The notes beneath the pieces are model-generated. The model was not told where the DNA came from. It was given only the letters and a program-made list of their open reading frames with translations, and did not search any database. This document shows, piece by piece, positions 59,123 through 64,000 of a DNA stretch of 64,000 nucleotides. Numbering within the stretch: position 1 is the stretch's first letter; each line of letters opens with the position of its first letter. This DNA comes from Purpureocillium takamizusanense (lineage: Eukaryota > Ascomycota > Sordariomycetes > Hypocreales > Ophiocordycipitaceae). The stretch is from the NCBI RefSeq assembly GCF_022605165.1, contig NC_063072.1, positions 930,001-994,000 of the forward strand, written 5' to 3'. The position numbers and the translations under genes were made by a program.

Positions 59123-60013
59123 AAGTAATACTATTCGTAAAGGAAGAAAACTCTTAATATAAAGATATTTTACTTTTTTTAGATCCGCGCCCTACCCTTA
59201 TACCGCGCTAGCTATTTTTAATATATAAGTATAGGACGACTAGCGCGCTATAATATATGCTAAAATCTTTATTAAACTTTAAACTATATAATTATAATAT
59301 AGTGCTTATACTTACGTTAATACGTTAGTAAGGCTTAATTCGCTTAAAATATATTTCCTTATAATATTACGATATCGGAGCGTTATTATTCCGCTTTAGG
59401 CTAAGCCTATACCTATAACCGCGTTTATAATTACGCTCGTAACTATATCTAAAAGGCGCCCGCGCTTAAGCCTATAGCCCCGTCTGCCTTTTCGCTAATA
59501 GGGCTTAATCTACCTAAAAAACGTATTTCCGCTATTTACTCGAGATATTATAATATTAGGGACTCGTTTTTCCGGGCCGGGCTAAATACCCGTACGTACT
59601 TAATACTATCGCTACCGTAGCTCATAATACCGCCGGTTGGGGTTAAGTAGCCGCGCCGCTAGCTACCCTATAATGCCTTATTTATTATCGTCGTTATCGT
59701 TAGCGGTAGCGGTAGCGATAGCGGTAATCTTCTTTAACGGGCGTCGCGAAAGAGTTATTTAATAGTATTATAGGCGGTATTATAGGCATTATAGCTAGCT
59801 CTATAGGTAGGTAGCTTTAAAAGGTATTAGATATATTATGCGAATTAAGGTAGCTATTACGTAGCCTATTTTCGTAGGGTAGCCTAGCGCTAGCCTTAAT
59901 AGTAAACGGTATTTAAGTATAGCGGGCTATATAGCGCGGGATTAGCTAGAAAAAATTAAAAAGTAAAATACCTTTACGCTAAGAGTTTTCTTCCTTTAAA
60001 AGTATTACTTACT
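59123..60013. mobile_element. 0.9-kb element with terminal inverted repeats, RIP-mutated
   Basis: The left end (from AAGTAATACTATTCGTAAAG through GGAAGAAAACTCTTA to TATTTTACTTTTT) is repeated in inverted orientation at the right end (about 59,950-60,013). That gives arms of roughly 60 bp. The interior (59,180-59,960) is much richer in C and G than its surroundings but has lost nearly all CA and TG, so a GC-rich element was mutated. It includes a short run of GCGGTA/GCGATA units near 59,700-59,730. The layout suggests a DNA transposon derivative. Coding capacity is gone. Confidence 0.65.
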
Positions 60014-60480
60014 ATAATTATTATATTCTAAATAATATTAAGTTTTTAATAAAAAGATATAATAAAAAATAAGAAATAAAAAGGATCTTTATAGTATTTT
60101 ATACTTTATTTAATAAGTTTAAGACTTTTATTTATTAAAGTAAAGGGAGGTAATTTAATTAAAAAGGAATAATTAAATTTAATAATAAAGTTAATTTAAA
60201 AACTTTATTAACTTAAAAGAATAAAGAAATTAAATATAATTTATTATATTAAAGGTATTATTAATATTAAAGTAAAGTAATATAATAAGCTTTTTTTATT
60301 TAAATTATATAAACTTAATTAATAAAGGAATATAATATTATTTTAATTATTTTAATTAATTATTATATTAAATATAAAAAGTAAATTTATAGTCTTTAAT
60401 ATATTATAAATATAATTTATTATTAATTTCTTAAAGACTTTATAATTATTATTAAAAGGGTAATTAATATTAGCTTTTTA

Positions 60481-60710
60481 TAAGGGGCTTAGCCTAATAA
60501 GAGCTTAAGGCGTTACTCTATATATAGTAACGCTATATATAGCTAAGACCCTATATAGACCTAGGCCTATAATTAATTATATAGGCTTATATATAATAAG
60601 CGCCGCGTATATAGGGGCTACTTAATATATAACCCTAATTTACCTTATTTATAATATATTAATTATTAATAACCTAACTAGCTCTTACTATATAGCGCTA
60701 AGCCTATTAT
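60481..60710 (+). repeat. LTR-like sequence, plus-strand copy (probable 5' LTR)
   Basis: This 230-bp segment starts TAAGGGGCTTAGCC and ends AGCCTATTAT. It is the inverted partner of 56551-56780 and lies immediately upstream of a plus-strand gypsy-type pol relic, as a 5' LTR should. Terminal TG..CA may have been changed to TA..TA by RIP, but that cannot be proven here. Confidence 0.65.
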
Positions 60711-63700
60711 AATATATATTATTAACGATAGAATATTAAATAATTAAAGTAGACTTAATAGAAGTAAAGTAGGCCTTTAAGCTCTTAGCTAAATAATAAA
60801 TAGAACTTAAGTACTTAAAGGTATAGCTATAATCTATACTCGATTAAATAGCCCTTAATAAAGTAGTATTTAAGCCTAAGAAATAAAAGCTACTTAAATA
60901 GCTAATATAAAATAATAAAATAGAATATTTTTATTTCTTCCTTTATTAACTAAAGAGTAAATATAATATTAATAAAGTAAAAGACCTTAATAAAGAAAGT
61001 AAAGCTATTTAATATTAGCTATTTAATATATTACCTATATAATTATAGTATTAATTAAAGGGGTTCTAGACTTAAAGAGGCCTTAAAGGTAATAAGGATT
61101 TAATAGCTTTTTCGATTATATTAAATACCTCTTTAATAATGAATAAATAAAGGAAAGGGCGCTTAATAAGCTATAAAGCCTATACTAAAAAGATAGCTAG
61201 CCCTTTAATACCTTTTTCTTTAACTTTAAAAGTACCTTTAGTAATATAAGTAACTTTACTTAAAGAAAAGATATATAAATATTAGTATTATAGAATATTA
61301 TATTTAATACCCTTAAGGAATAGCTTATTATAATATAGATATTAAATACTTTTTATAAATATATATAATATATTTAAGAGATTATATAAAACTTTAAAAA
61401 AATAACTTACTTTAAGGAACTATAAAAAAGGGGATAAGCTTAATATAAATAATAGCCTACTTTCTTAAAAGCGGAATATAATAACCCCCCTTAACGGTCT
61501 TAATTATTAGTTATAATAAAGATATTATAATATTAGCTACTTATTTTAAAGGGGGCTATTAAAAAGATATTATAAAGGAAGGTAATAAATAAGCCTTATT
61601 ATATTAAGTAGGCTATAAAAGAGAAAAGAGAAAGGAAAAAAAGTAAGGGCTATATCTTTATTATAAAGGAAGTAGCTACTTTATTACGCGCTACTTTTAT
61701 GCCTTAGCGAAATAGCCTATAAAATTAAACTTAATTAAGCTATATTATATAGTCTCTATAATACTTAAGCTTAAAAATAAGGATAATAAAGGAAGTAAAA
61801 ATAAAGAAGTAATACTTATATAAGGAAAAGCACTACTTTAAAGTAAAGCTATACTTTAAGGCCTATAATAATATAAATAAAGAAAATAAAGCTTAAAGAA
61901 TACTTAAAGATAACCTTATTAATAATAATAGTATTAATTAATAAAAGCTCTTTTTATTTTATATTTATCGATAAAAGATATAAATATTATATAGCTATAA
62001 ATAAAGAAATAATTTAAGATATTAAAGTCTTAATAAAAAAATCCCTTTTTATAAAATAAAGGTATATTAAGTATTATAGATAAAGTAATTATTAAAGGGC
62101 TAATATAATTAATTATAGATATAAAGGGCTACTTATAGCTTATTTATATTTATATAATACCTTAATTAAAGTTCCCCTTTATCTTAAAGAAACTATAAAT
62201 AAGATATATAAAATTATATTTAATCTTATTTAAAGGTAGGCTTTAATATAGCTTATTATAAATATAAATATAATATTATTAAAGGCCGCCCTTTAATAGC
62301 CTATTCTTAAGGGATATAAAAGATACCCTTTATATTATAATATTAACCTTTATAAAGTATATATAATAGATTAAAAAATAAAAAAGTAATAATATAATTA
62401 AGGTAGCTATCTTTATTATTAATATAAAGGACATTAAAAGGGCGCTTATACTTAAATAGCTTAAGTTAAAGGAAGAACTTTAAGTAATTATTTTACTATA
62501 CTTTTATAATTTATTTTTATTTTTTAAAAAGTAAGAGGCAAATAAGTTTAACCTTTATAAGCCTTATATAGATTATTAAATTCCCCTTAAAATAGGCTTA
62601 AATAATTAAGACCTACCTATACCCTATAAAGCATTATATAATATATTATATAAAGAAGTATTAATATTATAAAAGACCTTTAATAACCTCTTTAATAAAG
62701 GGTTTATTAAAGTTAATAGCTTAATATAATATAAGTATTCTATAAGGTATAAATAATAATAAAAGAAAAGTAAAAGAGTACCTTTTATATAAAATATAGC
62801 GTCTTTAAGTAAATAATTACTTTAGCCTTAATAGCGTATTAATAACTTTTTAATACTATATTAATAATATATTATAAGACTTCTTAAATAATAATTATTT
62901 TATTTATATCGAGAATATCCTTATTTATATAAGTAATACCCTTAAGGAATATTATATAAAAGTATAGTAAATACTTAAATAGCTTTAAGATTATAACTTA
63001 TATTTCGACCTAAATAAATATTAATTTAAGGTTAAAACTATTAAATACTTAAGATTTATTATTTATATAAATAAAGGTATTAAAGTAGACTTTATAAAGA
63101 TAAAAGTAATTATTAAATAACTAGCCTTAATAATATAAAAAAGAATATAAAGCTTCTTTAAATTTATAAATTATTATTAAGTCTTTATACTTAAATTCTT
63201 AAATATAATAATATTATTTATAGCTTTAATAAAGAAGTAAGTCTTATTTATATAAGGATAAAAATATTAAATAATATTTAAGGCTTTTAAAAAGCTTTTT
63301 ATAAAGGCCTTAATCCTTTTATAATAAAACCCTAACCTATTTACTATAATAAGATTACCTTAAGGGGAATACTTTTATAAGAAGTAAATAAAAGCTTTTT
63401 ATTTTTAGAAACTATCCCTTATTAAGTAAAACTACTATATCTATAATAAAGAAATACTAGCGATTATTTATTACTTAAAGTAATAATCTATAAAGCTTTA
63501 AGCTATACTATAAAAGCTTTATAATATTTATAGACTATAAAAACTTAAAATACTTTATAACTTATTAATACTTATTAAAGTAATAAATATATTAAATAAA
63601 GTTATTTTTAAGGTTTAATTTTTTATAAAATATAAGCTAAATAAGCTAGCTATAATATTTAATATACTCTTTTATAAAGATTAAGACTATAAGACTTAAA

Positions 63701-64000
63701 AAGATTATAAAGTTAAGGACTTATAGTTTATTCCTTAAAGCGCCCTTTATATATATATTAGTATTACCTTAATTATACTAACGACCCTATTTTTAAACTT
63801 TAAGTTAAGCTCTTTATAATAATAAAAGGTAAAGCGGGATATAACTTATTAAAGCGCCCTTTATATAATTAAAAGCGATATTTATACTGTCGACCTTAAG
63901 CTTAGCTTTAAGGTATAGATTATAAAGTATAATATTAATATAAGGGGGAACCTCTATTATAAAGGCCGCCTTTAAATATTTAAGGCTCCTTAAGTAATAA
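60711..64000 (+). pseudogene. Ty3/gypsy retrotransposon internal region, RIP-destroyed, truncated by the window edge
   Basis: Translated piecewise on the plus strand, this stretch follows the order of a gypsy pol gene despite dense stop codons. A reverse-transcriptase segment lies at about 62,640-63,010. The active-site region around 62,901-62,930 reads YIENILIY, where a functional enzyme has two aspartates. An RNase H-like segment lies at about 63,410-63,490 (NYYIYNKEILAIIYYLK). The upstream 1.9 kb should contain gag and protease but is too decayed to assign. The element runs beyond 64,000, so its 3' LTR is not seen. It cannot encode a working protein. Confidence 0.75.

Larger units (their letters stand above)
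53341..64000. repeat. AT-rich, RIP-mutated repeat block
   Basis: From about 53,340 to the end the sequence is overwhelmingly A/T. CA and TG dinucleotides are very rare on either strand, while CG, CT, CC and TA remain. That pattern is the product of repeat-induced point mutation (CpA to TpA) in ascomycetes. No open reading frame of useful length exists. Recognisable remnants are entered separately: a gypsy-type element, two opposite LTR-like copies, a foldback element and a terminal-inverted-repeat element. The rest (53,400-56,550 and 57,970-59,120) is too degraded for me to classify. Such blocks are usually heterochromatic. A centromeric or subtelomeric position cannot be judged from the window. 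Confidence 0.9.

Noticed and set aside
53341..64000. Centromere next to the CENP-A gene
   Set aside because: The AT-rich RIP block could be pericentromeric, but nothing in sequence proves it, and the location of the CENP-A gene has no bearing on centromere position.
1..64000. CRISPR arrays, bacterial operons or ribosome binding sites
   Set aside because: The window is eukaryotic nuclear DNA. None of the repeats has CRISPR spacing.

Overview
The window is nuclear DNA of a filamentous ascomycete. Short introns (about 45-125 bp, with CTAAC/CTGAC-like branch sites), GC-rich exons and the protein families point to Sordariomycetes, most likely Hypocreales. I cannot name the species. Coordinates 1-53,340 are gene-rich and ordinary in composition. 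Coordinates 53,340-64,000 are an extremely AT-rich block almost devoid of the dinucleotides CA and TG, which is the footprint of repeat-induced point mutation (RIP).

Gene part, left to right: PalB/Rim13-type calpain (-), peroxisomal adenine nucleotide carrier (+), ribosomal protein eL29 (+), Vts1/Smaug SAM protein (+), TFIIIC subunit Tfc4 (+), SUN-family Slp1-like protein (+), Mei2-like RNA-binding protein (-), exocyst Sec15 (+), CCAAT-factor subunit Hap5/NF-YC (-), rRNA-processing Fcf2 (+), mitochondrial uS10 (+), importin-beta-like karyopherin (+), mitochondrial tryptophanyl-tRNA synthetase (-), Xaa-Pro aminopeptidase P (+), FUN14-domain protein (-), centromeric histone H3/CENP-A (-), Derlin (+), PiT sodium/phosphate symporter (+), a classical short-chain dehydrogenase (-) and acireductone dioxygenase (-). 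These are conserved housekeeping genes. I see no secondary-metabolite, effector or mating-type cluster and no shared pathway among neighbours. Exon structures were worked out by eye from splice signals, reading phase and protein continuity. Every CDS given is a whole number of codons.

The RIP block contains a decayed Ty3/gypsy element running off the right edge (reverse transcriptase and RNase H still recognisable), two copies of a 230-bp LTR-like sequence in opposite orientation, a foldback element with 240-bp inverted arms carrying a repeated 14-bp palindrome, and a 0.9-kb element with terminal inverted repeats. No intact ORF survives there.

Points that merit a second look: three predicted GC-AG introns, each the first intron of its gene; a run of tiny exons through the third RRM of the Mei2 homologue; a good intron whose donor contains the CENP-A stop codon; and the foldback element, which keeps CA/TG dinucleotides inside an otherwise stripped block. 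I found nothing that I would call a wholly new system.
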